64,000 bases of DNA from Coleophoma eucalyptorum (taxonomy: Eukaryota; Ascomycota; Leotiomycetes; Helotiales; Dermateaceae): the NCBI GenBank assembly GCA_026120035.1, contig JALRME010000055.1, positions 62,001-126,000 of the forward strand, written 5' to 3'. Shown here one piece after another: positions 1 through 11,647 of the stretch. The notes beneath the pieces are model-generated. The model saw only the letters and a program-made list of their open reading frames with translations. It was not told the DNA's origin and did no database searches. Numbering within the stretch: the stretch's first letter is position 1; each line of letters opens with the position of its first letter. A program made the translations under genes and the position numbers.

Positions 1-246
1 AAAGGCAGGATAGAGGTGTTTGGGAGCACAATAACCTTATATTGACTGAATCCTATAGGTCTCGTACGAAGGACACAAAAAAGATAAAGAGAAAACAGAA
101 GAAAGAAACCAGTTCCAGTGACATGTCCCCTTTATATGCTTCCTGGGTCCGAAACCACTCCGACTCTGGTCATACTCGCTTATGCTGGTCATAGGGTCGC
201 GTGACTTGATACTGGATAATTCAACTAAGTAGGGCAGGTTCTTACA
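1..246 (-). repeat. Partial LTR, family 1 (cut by window edge)
   Basis: This stretch matches, in reverse orientation, the complete 274-bp solo LTR at 34462-34735. Its 5' end is the TGTAAGAA terminus, read on the minus strand from base 246. The far end would lie about 20 bp to the left of the window. A third, divergent copy is at 21852-22069. No internal retrotransposon sequence follows, so it is a solo LTR or the edge of an element. Confidence 0.75.
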
Positions 247-457
247 GTTGTAGCTTTTGACGCTCTCAATAGAATAATCGACAGTATGGCCAAACTTTAA
301 TATTTTCTAACTACAAGTCAAGCCCTTATAGAGATATAGCTAAAGAACAATAGCAAACAGATTCTAGCTTTATATGTTTCTATGGTGAAAATTTGAGACC
401 TCGAACTATTAATTTTTTCGGCACACCGGTTTTTTCGGCACGCAGGGATGGACATTA
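247..457 (+). repeat. Dispersed repeat family C, truncated copy
   Basis: The segment ends in a tail (413-457) with two CGGCAC blocks followed by CGCAGGGATGGACATTA. Its upstream part, including a GATATAGCTAAAGAACAATA stretch, matches copies ending at about 29345, 35929 and 62843. The left part is missing because the LTR at 1-246 abuts it. There is no coding potential. Confidence 0.65.
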
Positions 458-667
458 TTTGTAAACTAGCTGTGTAGGCGACGACATTGATAAAATTAGG
501 TTAAAAAAGGTGTTGGGGATGTTTAGGGATAGGTATATAACACAACTTATACACAGTTATAGAAGATTTCGATGTGTGTACAGGTTTTGAAATTGTTAAA
601 GTCAAAGTAACTTACTAAGGTTTTTTTTCGGCACAGTGGGTTTTTCGCTACGCAGGGATAGACGTTA
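458..667 (+). repeat. Dispersed repeat D, about 210 bp, with a second tail
   Basis: This segment ends in a second copy of the family C tail at 621-667. It recurs in inverse orientation at 58479-58687. The two copies share A/T-rich internal blocks such as AAGATTTCGATGTGTGTA. It lies directly between two tails in the same orientation, so it may be an element inserted next to, or arising from, family C. No ORF is seen. Confidence 0.6.
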
Positions 668-1023
668 CACTCACTGATAAGGCATGGTTGTTTTTAGCGG
701 CATAGGTACAATTCAAATTTCATGTTTCATGATAGAACTCTATTCATCAAGAAAATTCGGGGCTACGACTGAAGCTTTGCAAAGGTGAACTAATAAAAGT
801 TAGGTGTTCTGCAGTGGATCAAGACAGCACCAAAAGGATTAATTCGAGGTTGACGGTCCTTAATCACGCATATCAATCACCAAATTTGCTTTTCCTCTCC
901 TCCGGCATACCCTGAACTGTATGCCATCGAGGTTTCAAAGCGTGCGTTACCGAATATAGAATAAGTGTGGTAAAAGGTCAGGAATAGCGTCACGACGCAT
1001 GAATTTCTCGCGGAGTAAGTCCT

Positions 1024-1852
1024 CTATTTACGTTCGCCACAGCAGCAACAAAGACCCCTAAAAAGCCATAGGAAACTTGATACCAATGCCGATAGAAAAG
1101 CGCTCCAAGTCAGGGCAAACATATTCAAACCTAGAGTTGCATCTACGCCATACGATCGAAGAACTGTATCGAAAGCTCCAACTACGCTACTGTATACAAC
1201 AGTGGCCATGATTGAAGCTGTGAGTAAGCCGACCGTAGATATAGATGTAATGATAAGTGGCAGAATTGAGCCCACTAAAGAAAACACCGCGCAAAATCCG
1301 AGAATTGTAGATGCTGCTGTGGCGAAGATTGCAATTAAATATAACCTTACCATAACTTTGGACGCTGAGTGATAGATTTTTAAAACGTTATTAAGGGCTT
1401 TAGGGAGTCCGTCAGCAAATATTGTATTATTTAGATGCCAGACGTGAACTGGGTCAAACCAAAATTCTTTCGTAGGGGTACTGCAGCTGGTATTTGAAGA
1501 TGAAGTCCCATCTTTATCAGCACAATAGGACCATAGAGCAATCGTGTACGAATCCGCAATACCTAAAGAAGATGCCGAAACATTAAGGCTCTTGGAAGCT
1601 CCAAGAGCAGAGGATATTCCACCAAGGAGAGGAACATTGGCCAAGGGAGGATGAATAGACAAATTAGAAGTATCTGCCTACGGTGAAATCCTCAGCATCG
1701 GCTCTTGTAAATCAGTTTTCCAAATATACCTTCATGAAGTATATATTACTCAAGTGAGAATAGATACCTCCTAGACATACCGATGTGATACATGCAAGAG
1801 ATACAATATTAAATCCTAATGGCAGCCACGCGGTTATACTCAATTTGCCCAT
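1024..1852 (-). CDS. SUR7/PalI family tetraspan membrane protein
   Basis: Two exons, complement of 1730-1852 and 1024-1677, give a 258-aa protein. The 52-nt intron has a GTATAT donor and a TAG acceptor and keeps phase 0. The first exon encodes an N-terminal hydrophobic segment (MGKLSITAWLPLGFN). Exon 2 carries an ectodomain with the WSYC...C pattern typical of SUR7/PalI proteins, then three hydrophobic segments and a Cys-rich cytoplasmic tail (CCCCGE). Family members act at the plasma membrane, in eisosome organisation or in ambient pH signalling with PalI. Which subfamily this is cannot be decided here. The ORF is intact and has no linked partners. Confidence 0.8.
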
Positions 1853-3041
1853 GGTATGTCTCGTCAATTTAAGATAAGGAATTTGCAGTACTTTTGATAT
1901 ACAGAATCCTTAGAATCCTTAGGGCCTATTACTATATATATATACCTGAAGAACGCCTTCTCCAACCAACCGCTTTATCTAGATTAGCTCAAAATAGCAA
2001 TGTGCCACCTATAATTAACAATTTATATAATTTCGAAAATAGCTCAGAAGCTAATTAAACTTTGTGTAGTTAAAAACATGGTCAGCATCCAGTCGCAAGA
2101 TGAAGGGAAAGGCAAGTCTAATAGTCAATTCCTCCCCGGAGGGCTAGAGCAAAAATTGGTGGACAGATCAATCAAACTACTGATCAGAGCTTTGTTGATC
2201 TGTGTTGACTTTGGTGAGCTTATCGCGCACAAGCTTACCGCGCACAGTATCCCTACTATCGGAATAGAATAACGCATACTTAGCACGTGACCTAATCGCG
2301 TGCTTACATTCGTTGATGGGATATACACCCCATCTACGATCCGTGTACATAGAGAAAATCAATAACCACCTACAACACTGCATACCCTGTAATTGAAAGC
2401 TATAATGCTATTAAGAGGTCTGTATGTTGTAAACGCATACTGTACCAATACCTACATTATGGCAATCTTACAGTACTGTACTGTACTGTAAGACTAGGAC
2501 CACAATTAAAATGTGTCGAACTACAGATTCGTCTCGAGATGACGTCTATTTTTAGTCATACTGTGTTCAGGCGGTGCGTTGTGGTTTTTCTTTTCATATC
2601 CGCTAGCAAGGTAGAGTCATCATGTCCCATTATTTTTCCCGCCCAGTCAGCATGGTGAAGTCACATGTATCCACTGGAAATCGAGCAACTGTTTATCCTC
2701 ACAGCTGGCAAAGCTGAAGTCATCATGTCCGCACTGACACTCAATTTTTTCTGTGGAGTTGCCGAAATGGAAGAAAGATTTTCCACGACGAGAGACCAAA
2801 GTTTCGGTCCTCGTCAGGTTTAGTTGGGGATAAAACCGTTGTCATCACGAGACCCATCTACCTGAAGGAATCAAAACGGAAACAGGGCATCTTACAGAAG
2901 CAGCCAGCAGGTGCAGGCGACATAAGATTTCAAGACTTAATGTTGATAGCTACAGTACAGAAATGAAATTTTTTTGAGGAGAATGCTTAGGCCTCACTAT
3001 CTTATACGTGCTCTCTAGCTATAGAACCTCCGATATCCGCT
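1853..3041. other. Intergenic, no supported gene
   Basis: AT-rich sequence with short ORFs on both strands that show no domain-like pattern. A short CAGTACTGTACTGTACTG microrepeat lies near 2469-2490. Nothing else is recognisable. Confidence 0.6.
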
Positions 3042-3267
3042 GTTGAAACCCAAAGAATAATCAAATAATGTCACAAGAGCAACCAACATCACATGACCAA
3101 TGGCTCACATGATCAATCACTCACTGGAAGGTACCTTACAATTGCATGATCCACTCTCATTAGCTCAGGCGCTCTACCGAGCTCCCTATTTAATGAGCAG
3201 TGCTCACACTATAGAAAATACAAGTTTACAATACTCAATGCTATGCTCTACTACTTAGTGTGTGACA
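3042..3267 (+). repeat. LTR-like sequence, family 2 variant
   Basis: It starts TGTTGAAACC and ends GTGTGACA, so it has TG...CA termini. The last 151 bp (3117-3267) are identical by eye to 30550-30700, while the upstream part is different. No matching 5-bp target duplication is visible, which fits a recombined or degraded LTR. Confidence 0.55.
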
Positions 3268-3409
3268 TTTCGATATAAGTTACTTGTTTCGGCACGTTCT
3301 TTTAAAATAGCCTAATTTCTTTTGATATGTTGCTAAGTGTCCTCTTTGTTGTCATAACCTTCCTCGTTGTCTTAACCTTCCTCAAAGTTCATCTTTGTCG
3401 CCTCCTCAC

Positions 3410-5195
3410 TTTCTCCTCCGTCCGCAACTGTAACTGGCACCTCGGGAGCGATCTTAATGCGCAAGTATAAAGCTCGCCCTCCGTTACATGAGCGGTAAGT
3501 AACAGGGGTTGTGGTCTGGAAATACGCCACTGAACCGCTCTTGATGGTTATGCTACTACCGCCGATCTCTGGTAGTCGCAGTGGGCCGAGTGCAACTAAC
3601 CCAACAACACCATCTTCTGTAGCTGTGCCACGATATTGTATCTCTTAGTTAGAGCTTGATTGATAGGACATAGGATTATGATTGGGAGCGTTCCAGCGAG
3701 CAGACTCTGCCAGCCAATGAGTACCCATAAGAAGGGGACCGACAACAGGAATTGGGAGATAAATTGGATAAAATCCTGGATGTCTGCTCCTATACTCGCG
3801 ACGATATTAGCGTCAGTAGTGAACATATCGACTATATCCTGTTGGCTCTTCTGCTTGTGCTTGTATTTAGGCTCGGTATCCTTAGCTGCCTCATTGAGTT
3901 TCCCATCAGCCTACAGAAATATTAGTCCATAGGTTTAACTATTCCTTGCTATAATCCAACTGCAGTGGAATGGTAAATTTTGGTTCAAGCCCGTCGTTTC
4001 TTACCTTATCTTTGTCTGTAGTCTCTTCTTCTGGAAGCTCACTACAATCCTCAATTCTCATGGTTTTCTCAAAGATAAGACATTTAAGGATTGATAGATT
4101 AAGAGCAATAAGAGCTGAGGAACATCAATATCTTCTGATTAGGTATTCAAAGTTTAACATACTAGTCCACTGCAACCAACCAACGCGTAAATCAATTAGG
4201 GTTGAACTAATAGTAGCTGTGAACAGTCCTAGGACACAATACTAGGCCTTGGAATCAATAACATCGAATTCGTTACGCCACTCAAGGTTCTGTAGCAATT
4301 TCAACATAGCAAATTGAGGTGCAACCTCGAATAGAGAAGAGAAGAGAATCCAAGTCGACTAATAGAAAATTTGCTAGCGGAAAGCCTAGAAAATGCGCTT
4401 CCATAATTTTACATTATCCTTCAGAGATATAGCGAGGAAGTTGGCAGTTTGTGCTTTAGATTGTATATCAGAACCTATGTTTGGCAGATCGGTTGTATCT
4501 ATCAATTTAGTTGCAACGAAATCAAGTAAGTCGGAGCTCTAGGAGAAGGTAAGCCGCTGCCAGAGAGAATTAGTAAACTGTCGATCAACAACTTTACCGT
4601 TATGGAAGACATCTGGACGACGTTGAATACAGAAGACGGCTGCGAGGACAAGGAAGATAGCAAGGAAATGACAATATTGTCTAGGTTCTCGGGAGTGTTA
4701 CCCAAGAACATGGTCCACGCGACGGCGCCAATCAGAAACGTTGATGCGGTTCTAGAAACCACGCTGTGGAACCTGTTGATAATGGCTGCTTCCCGTGAAG
4801 CACCGAGGAATTGAACGATAAGCAGCAGCTGACAAAGGGTGAGTGAGTATCGCGTGTACAGGCGTCTAGGGATTCGACTACATACCCAAACGGCAAACAG
4901 CAGTCAGACATGAGTAATCAGTATAGTAGAATAGCCATTTCTCCTGCGCACCGTAGCGAAGATAGCCTGCCAAGCCTAGGCCCACCGCGACATAAATGAA
5001 GATGAAGGCGAATCTGGTAGAAACTTTCTGTATTGATTCCTTGTTAGCAACTCTATCTTCGTCCTCATATATAGACCAACTATTAGCAGGCTTAAAGCGC
5101 CAGGGGTCCTTGGCAAGTTTGAGGATTGAAGTAATGGTTATGAGAGCAGTCAGTGCTGCCAAAGTATAAATATTGTTCTCGGTGGCGTAATCCAT
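3410..5195 (-). pseudogene. ABCC-type ABC transporter, decayed N-terminal half
   Basis: Reading from 5195 down, an ATG opens a hydrophobic TMD0-like region (MDYATENNIYTLAALTA, to about 4878). An intron or frame change follows, then a second hydrophobic block (4814-4502), and then DLPNIGSDIQSK, a typical linker before the first ABC membrane domain. Further on are APQFAMLKLLQNLE and, at 3826-3596, TTDANIVASIGADIQDF through LLAGTLPIIILCPIN. These resemble the fungal MRP-type (ABCC) membrane domain. Several in-frame TAG/TGA/TAA stops and frame changes lie between 4440 and 3830, and no Walker A/ABC signature cassette follows. It is a relic, probably mutated by RIP-like C-to-T changes. The subfamily call rests on motif memory. 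Confidence 0.7.
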
Positions 5196-5520
5196 CTTCT
5201 TTCTTCAGGAAGAAAAGAGATGGAAAGTGGGAACGAAATAGTACAGTACGGATAATTCCTTTCACCTCACCATATGAGACAAAGGGTCGAGCGAAAGTGA
5301 GACGAGAAAAAGAGGCTATTGAGCGAGTCACGATGTATTTTATGGGGATCTTGAAATTTGACAGCATGCTCAGACGGACCAATCGACGCACAAGACTTTT
5401 GTGCCGTGTTCATCCGCACGGATTTGGATGAAACGAAAGTTTACATCTGATAGACTGTAGCTGCAGATTTGTAGCGCTATATCAAAGCAAAAGGAGTGCT
5501 ACTCCTTTCCTGTCCCATAT

Positions 5521-7005
5521 TTAGTTGAACAGCAAGGCAGACAAGCGCTGCCTCGCCTCCGCATCGTCCCACTCAACCAAAACTCGATTATTCGATTCTT
5601 CCATCTTCACTTGTGCCAGCGGCTCCATTGCTGCTTGTTCCTCTTCACTCAAAAGATGCACTCTCGCCTTCCATAATTCTTCTGTAGGAACATCTTCCAG
5701 CCGCTTACCGAAGAATCTTTCGTCTAAGTACTTCCAATAGATTGTATCGAACGCCCAGCTCTTTCTAGCGGCATAGTTTAGCCAGAAGCGGCCTTTCTCC
5801 CAGCTTTCTCGCATGTACGCCGAGAGCCGCAAAAAACCAGGGCCTATATCTTTTTCTACCTCTTCCATCGCTGAAACCCAGGTCTTAAGCTGTTTTTCGT
5901 AGAGGCTTGTCCAATTCTCGATGCCATTCTCCCACATCTCGGGTACATCAAGCAATAGCCACCATGGCGGGTCTAAGATAAACTGCGTCGGCCCAACGTA
6001 TGCGAATTCCCAGTCAATAGCACCAAGAACCTGGTCGTTCTCATCAACAATAATGTTGCCCGGCCTAAAATCATCAGACCAGAGGCGGAAAGAGCCCGAG
6101 CCTTCCGGCGCCGCCAATGTTACATGAGCGTCCTTAGAGCAGGCAGACCAGTCATCTTCACTAAACCCAAACTTTGATAGTCGGCCTTGTTTAGCCAATT
6201 TGCGAAACAGTTGGCGAGCGACATATTTAGTCCTGCAGTCATCCTCTGACGAAATTATATCATTATGCTGAAAGAGGAGTGTTGCTATTTGCATCTCAGC
6301 CAAAATCGCGTACCACTGATCAGCGGTCTGATACGTAGTGCTTTCTGATGGAAAGACTGATTCAGGGACGTTGGAAAGTTGAACCATATTGGTCATATTA
6401 AGAGTAATTGGTCGTCCCATTACGAGGTAGGACCCAGGGCTTGTCTCAACGAGAGCTCCGATGCGCGGAAAGGTAGGTTGTGTAAGCTGTAGAACACACC
6501 GTGCCATTTTAATATACAGGCTCTCGAGCTTGCTTTCAGAAATATCGGGATCTAGGACGGGAGTCTCGTCATCCTCGCTGGGAGCCTCTAGAGCCTTGCC
6601 CATAACTCGTCTGGATCCGAGGTCTTGAATAATCATGAACGGCCCAATATCGGAATCAATACCACTATAGAAGACTTTTGGAACCGGGAGATAAGTATGT
6701 TGGCTAATGTATACTGCGGTTGCGGCTTCTGCAAGTGTTTTCTCTTCAGGAAACACGGCCTGATTGGGGCAGGGCAGGCGAACGAGAAATTTAGTGCAGC
6801 AGCCTTTCACCTGAACAGAATATAAGACGTTAAAACCGCCGATAACTAATGGGGTAGCTACGGTTGCGGGTTTATCAAATAGCTTTTTAGCAAAAGATTC
6901 AATTTGGCTACACGTAGACGACTTTCGGACTTGCTTCACCGCATCCTCCCAAAGCTTATCGCTCCGGTCCCATGCAAGGTCATCAGACTGCTGTCGAGCT
7001 GCCAT
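5521..7005 (-). CDS. APH-family (aminoglycoside phosphotransferase-like) kinase
   Basis: A single-exon 494-aa ORF. The N-lobe holds a VIGGFNVLYSVQVKG glycine-containing segment (residues about 54-68) and FLVRLPCP, the likely ATP-binding lysine region variant. The C-lobe has LWSDDFRPGNIIVDE followed by GAIDWEFAYVGP. These correspond to the catalytic Asp/Asn loop and the metal-binding IDWE motif of the phosphotransferase enzyme family APH (PF01636). The usual HGD histidine is replaced by Ser, as is common in large fungal paralogue groups. The substrate is unknown, and fungal members are seldom true antibiotic kinases. The reading frame is intact, unlike most neighbours. The ATG at 7005 is the first Met in frame. 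Confidence 0.85.
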   Translation of the reverse strand: MAARQQSDDLAWDRSDKLWEDAVKQVRKSSTCSQIESFAKKLFDKPATVATPLVIGGFNVLYSVQVKGCCTKFLVRLPCPNQAVFPEEKTLAEAATAVYISQHTYLPVPKVFYSGIDSDIGPFMIIQDLGSRRVMGKALEAPSEDDETPVLDPDISESKLESLYIKMARCVLQLTQPTFPRIGALVETSPGSYLVMGRPITLNMTNMVQLSNVPESVFPSESTTYQTADQWYAILAEMQIATLLFQHNDIISSEDDCRTKYVARQLFRKLAKQGRLSKFGFSEDDWSACSKDAHVTLAAPEGSGSFRLWSDDFRPGNIIVDENDQVLGAIDWEFAYVGPTQFILDPPWWLLLDVPEMWENGIENWTSLYEKQLKTWVSAMEEVEKDIGPGFLRLSAYMRESWEKGRFWLNYAARKSWAFDTIYWKYLDERFFGKRLEDVPTEELWKARVHLLSEEEQAAMEPLAQVKMEESNNRVLVEWDDAEARQRLSALLFN

Positions 7006-8107
7006 TCTGGATTGGAAGGAATGCTTTAATGACGAGGGGAATGGTCGAGAGGCCGAATTTAAAGGGCCTGGTGAGGTCGCTTGGGCCTCGGCGCAAAGCC
7101 GAAACGTATTCTGTAGAGCGCGGCAATGTTTAGCGCGCGCATACTATACCCACTCATCAAACACCCCTGATGCGTCCGCCGTCTGCCGTTTTAGAGTGCA
7201 ACCAAGAGCCCACCTCCCTCGATTATCATTGTTGGTGATCGAAGGTCAACATGACCTTCACCTGCTACGGAAGAGGTCTGCGCCAGGACTGCTCAAAGCC
7301 GGACAGAACCAGAAAGACACTAAGTAGCCTACATATCATTTTGGATATCGCCATGCTCAACGCGGCCATCTTGATCTTTTGCCCTCAGCATGGGGCGAGC
7401 GGTTATCAACCAATTCCAAGTCGGGGAGCTCGGGAGAGCTTTGCTAGAAGAACATGGGCGCTAATAAAGTCTTCGAGGTACCATTGAAGACGTGCTAGGT
7501 TATTTCACAAACAGGCTCGGGAAAGCCCTGCGTCAAGTAGGACGAGGATATCGAGGACAATCGGTAATTACTGACACCGAGCATGTGTGTTTTCCCTCGC
7601 TGGCATATTCAAGTCGCCTAATAACAAATAATACGGACTGCTTCTCTATTCAGTACAAATTATAGCTAACGCTGGAGCTGCAAAGTGACAGCAGCTTGCG
7701 GTCGAATCAAGGTTTCAACTAGTCTTTGCATTTCATCAATAAGGGCTAGCAAGCCAATTACACTTGCTTGGCTTCTTCCTCCCTCTTCCTCTTATCCTCC
7801 TTCGCCTTATCGAGTTTTGTCCTTTTTAATAGGAATTTAGACCGACCTATGTCTTTAGGGATATACTCCTCCTAGCTTGAATTCTTAACCCTAAGCAGTC
7901 CGATATATCAGAATTCGTCAAGTAAGCGCTTTGTGCATCGAAAAGCCTGAGAATCGAGCGACCCGCCCTAAGGAACGTAGCAATGCAAGTTTTGAGGCGT
8001 TTCACCTCATTATTGTACACTTATATTACTGTGGCTAAAAAATAGGTGGGTAAAAGACTGTAAGCTTATAGACCTTTCTACTCGAATCCTTCTTATTCGT
8101 CTACAAA
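7006..8107. other. Intergenic, possible coiled-coil gene relic
   Basis: It contains the likely promoter of the kinase gene. On the minus strand around 7740-7850 a Lys/Glu-rich stretch (KAKEDKRKREEEAKQV) ends at a stop. It resembles the basic coiled tails seen in transposon proteins, but frame breaks surround it. No gene is supported. Confidence 0.4.
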
Positions 8108-9302
8108 TTAGGGGTGATATTTGGTTTTACAAACTGGACAGATTTTGTTGCCTGTAGTAATCCTGCTCAAAATGCAATTCTCATGATAGATACGCCCACA
8201 TTTGAACTTAACGAATTGCTGCGATACAACAATCTCGTTTCCGCAAAGCGTACATTTAATGGGTAGGATTTCGGTGGCGATATCACGATTGAGTAGTCCT
8301 TCTTTACACATGGCTTTCGTCACCATTGTCCAGACCGTTGTTTTGAGCTCGTCAACCTTCGGATCTAGCGATTTTAAGACAGGCTCAAGTTGTAGGCAAA
8401 CGGATGCTATCTCGAGCTCTCCACAAAACATAAACATTTTGGTACACCGTATTATAGCCTTGACTAGCCTTTGAGGTTCTATAACAACTTCAGCGTTAAG
8501 AATCATGTTGAGTAACTCTGTATGCTCTCTTCCTTTGAAGTTGTTCATATTAAGGGCAGTCTGAAGATGGTTGGAAAGGATATCAAAATGAAGGTTTTCC
8601 CAAGTTGCGGTTGGAGTCGATTGGTCGTAGTATTTTCTCGAAATCTGCAGACCAGAGGAATATAGCTCTTGAGCTAGAGCAAAGTTTTTCTTCTTAAAAG
8701 CCTCATTTTCCTCTTTGCTTCAATCCCTCTGGTGATTGAAATTGTTCTTTCTCAGATATGCTTATGGTAGCATAAAGGTCGGGAGACTGAAGTTTTACTG
8801 TCGCCCAATTTTTTAGAATATCATCGAGAAGATTTTTTGAGTCTTGCTTGAAGTTTCTCGTCTTCCTTTTCATATAGAAGAGAACTTGCTCTTCCTTTAA
8901 ATCCTCCACTCCGATCTTTTGCGAAACTGTATTGAGTATAGACTCCCACAGCGCTACCGTGTCCGGAAACTGATACTCCGCATCTAACTGTCGCTCTAGA
9001 GCTTTCCATAACGATTGGTCTTGGGTACAGAACTTTTCCTGTTTATCCTTATCAATACCGAATTTCTGGTTAGAAATGATCTCAAATAGCGGTGATCGAT
9101 ATCTTGTCGATGAGATCTTCGAGGCCATTCTGTGAGACCCTAGCACCCATTTTGCTACTGAGTCATCTAACTTTTTCTTTGTATCGGGTCGTCCATTCCA
9201 GAAAAGTATTGGGGCAAATATGTTGGATTCACAGAGGGATTCTAACTCTTCCACTTTTGCATACCCACTAAGGAGGCTGGCGATGTAGAAATGTGCAAGC
9301 AT
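8108..9302 (-). CDS. TPR and C-terminal RING-type zinc finger protein
   Basis: Two reading frames join into one protein. 9302-8799 encodes 168 aa without a recognised domain. 8710-8108 encodes ENEAFKKKNFALAQELYSSGL, a clear TPR-like start, then further helical repeats. It ends in CTLC...CGRIYHENC...CPVC, a RING-H2-like cross-brace (C-x2-C, C-x-H-x2-C, C-x2-C). RING proteins usually act as E3 ubiquitin ligases and TPRs bind partners, so a co-chaperone-like ligase is an inference. The join could be an 88-nt intron (8711-8798, GTAAAA donor, weak GAG acceptor, phase kept, 368 aa in total) or a single-base frameshift. The acceptor is poor, so a frameshift mutant remains possible. Confidence 0.6.
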
Positions 9303-10369
9303 AGGTATTGTAAATGGTGATATGTGATTTAAGGTAGTTCAATTCATTCTCTTGGGATACGACAATATACAACAAAGACACAAGTAGTTAGGAGTCTCAA
9401 CTAAATGATTCCTATAATGATATAACTAAAGAAGAGCTACGAAGGAGGTAGTTTGGTTGGTCGACGTCCTCGATTTCTATGGTCCGATCATTTCATCCGT
9501 AAGTCCATGATGATTTGTATGATAGCCAGGGACCAATATATATGCATTACCGGGTAGGAACAAGGTTCCTCCGATCGGTTGCACATTCTACCGTCCCGTT
9601 GCCTCGTCCCATTCCACCAGTTTACAGTATTAGCGACTTATCGAGTACCATTCGAAAGACGACAAGAAGCTGGGCTGCGCTTGAAAGGTAAATTTGTCCT
9701 AAAGACAAAATGTCTGGACAGATCTGTAGTTTGTGTTCTATTTCCGACCATTGTGGGGGGCGCCCCTTAAGGAGATCACAGTTCTTCTCTACGCAATAAC
9801 GAGTGTTGTAAAGCAGAGCTTGAGTTTAAGAGCGAAAGGCGTCGGTATTAATCTGCTTCGTAGATGTTAAGATGTGCCTTATGATTTGGACAAGGAAAAA
9901 TCCCTTTTGCTCATGTTCCTTAGAAATTAGAGTCCAGATAGGGAAAGGAGCTTCGGTAGCTGACGCAACGATTGTCGCCTTGATTCTGTAAGAGATGAGA
10001 TTAATATTTGACTTGTATATGGCAGTATAAGTACCTACATTTGTAACTCATATTCTAAGTCTGGGGATTTATCTAGAGTCTGTAGGAAGCGGTGTGGAGC
10101 GATGCTTTTCACTCCTTCGCTATCAGAAAACCAATTTGGGTTAAGGAGGATCGCTGTTTCGATGACTGAGATGGCCTTGCGAAAAACACAGTTGGATACT
10201 AACGATAAATATTGGTTAGCTAATAAGTTATTATATCGTAATCTTAAAATAGAGCTTGCTTATAGATGTAGAGAACAGCTTCTTCTCCTCGGTCACTGCA
10301 GCCCAAAGATTGCAGATTATTGTAGTTAGTGATTCGATTTCATCAACGAATATTAGAAAGTCGTTTTCA
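9303..10369. other. Intergenic, no supported gene
   Basis: Mixed AT-rich sequence. The ORFs at 9579-9770 and 10102-10329 have no domain-like features or conserved motif and are not called. Confidence 0.5.
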
Positions 10370-11564
10370 TCGAGGCTTTAATCGAGGATCTCTGCGGTAG
10401 CATCTTCCTTCCAAGTGAAGTTGACCTTGTGTTTGTCCGCAACACGGGCCTCATATATTGGATCCGTGCACCTCACTCTCTACACCAGATGCGATATTAT
10501 AGCACCATAAAAGGGATGTAAGTTCATCTACGACCAGAAGACGGTATTAAAAGGTTGACCGAACAGGCCACCGAGGTTCAGAACATCATCGTATTTGATG
10601 GGATGACGAAAGCCGCACAAGAACAGATCGACAAATTAGATAAGGAGTGTTTGGAATTTTGCACCCAGTTGTTGGATCACCGGCTGGTAGTAGATGATGC
10701 ATACCAGAGCGCCATCATCAGCGTGTAGTCGATTTTGGGTTTGAAGGACGGCGGTGGATGGTTGGAAGCCATCGAGTATACCAGTAATTATTCGGCCATT
10801 ATCGAATTGGCGCGAGCATTGGTGATCGAATAAGCCCATCAGATATGGCGGAGGCAGATCGCAGCAGCCCAGATCATAGGCAAGAGCGAAGAAGAGGCCA
10901 CCGAGTGCAGCGAGAGTCATTATGAGATCGTCCGCAAGATGTCGACCGATTCATGGAGTTGGAAGGTGGCAGGAGAGAGTCCACCCCAATGGATTTGATG
11001 ATCAGCAAGCGTTCATATGGCATAGCCATCCAATTTACCACTACCGCCGACGGCACCGTCACATGGATCGGAGACACGATCATATACAAGAAGGTGGAGT
11101 TCAGCATGATCCAATTGAAGTTGATGGTGCACAATGCCGTAGCGAGTACCCGGAAAGAGTTATTACAGCATTTGATGATGATCCCATTGAATAGCATCGG
11201 TGACATTAACGAAGGTCAGGTTCCCAGCATTCTATGGGCCGCATTACGGAACAATATGGCCGAGTGTAAGGTCGGATGGTTATTTTTGGACGATATCCGC
11301 AACCCATTTTGTATGGAAGGTCGATGGTTGTTGTTCAATCGGATATTCTAGGATCAGGGGTTCAAGAAGCATTTCATCCAAAGCGGCGAGCCCATCCGGT
11401 GGCAACGAGATAGCATAGCCCGATTCGAGCAGCATTTGGTCAACGTCCAAGAGGGTTTGTTGTTTATTTTGCACATATACGGTGGTCCACCCAATCGCGC
11501 CCCCGACGTTTTGAGCGTTAAATTTGATGGTTTTGTTTTTAACGAGGACGACATTTGGGGTTAA
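10370..11564 (+). pseudogene. RecQ-helicase-associated (telomere-linked-helicase type) gene fragment
   Basis: The translation, with frame changes and stops, includes SHYEIVRKMSTDSW near 10910. It then has YGIAIQFTTTADGTVTWIGD, IIYKKVEFSMIQLKLMVH and ILWAALRNN...GWLFLDDIRNPF. It ends IYGGPPNRAPDVLSVKFDGF before the sequence stops at about 11564. This order matches the region that precedes the helicase domain in the large fungal RecQ-like family often found near telomeres. No helicase motif follows, so this is a truncated relic. Base composition and codon use here are more GC-rich than in the flanks. The family call is from memory of its motifs and is fairly strong over 10950-11560. Confidence 0.7.
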
Positions 11565-11647
11565 AGGAAGGCGGTAAACACTCTTAGCATAATTTATACA
11601 ATTTTGACCTGGCTGAAGACATGTTCTTTAAAAACCAACATTACTAT

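Noticed and set aside
2078..2383. Overlapping ORFs on both strands
   Set aside because: Short, mutually overlapping and without motifs, so most likely chance ORFs.
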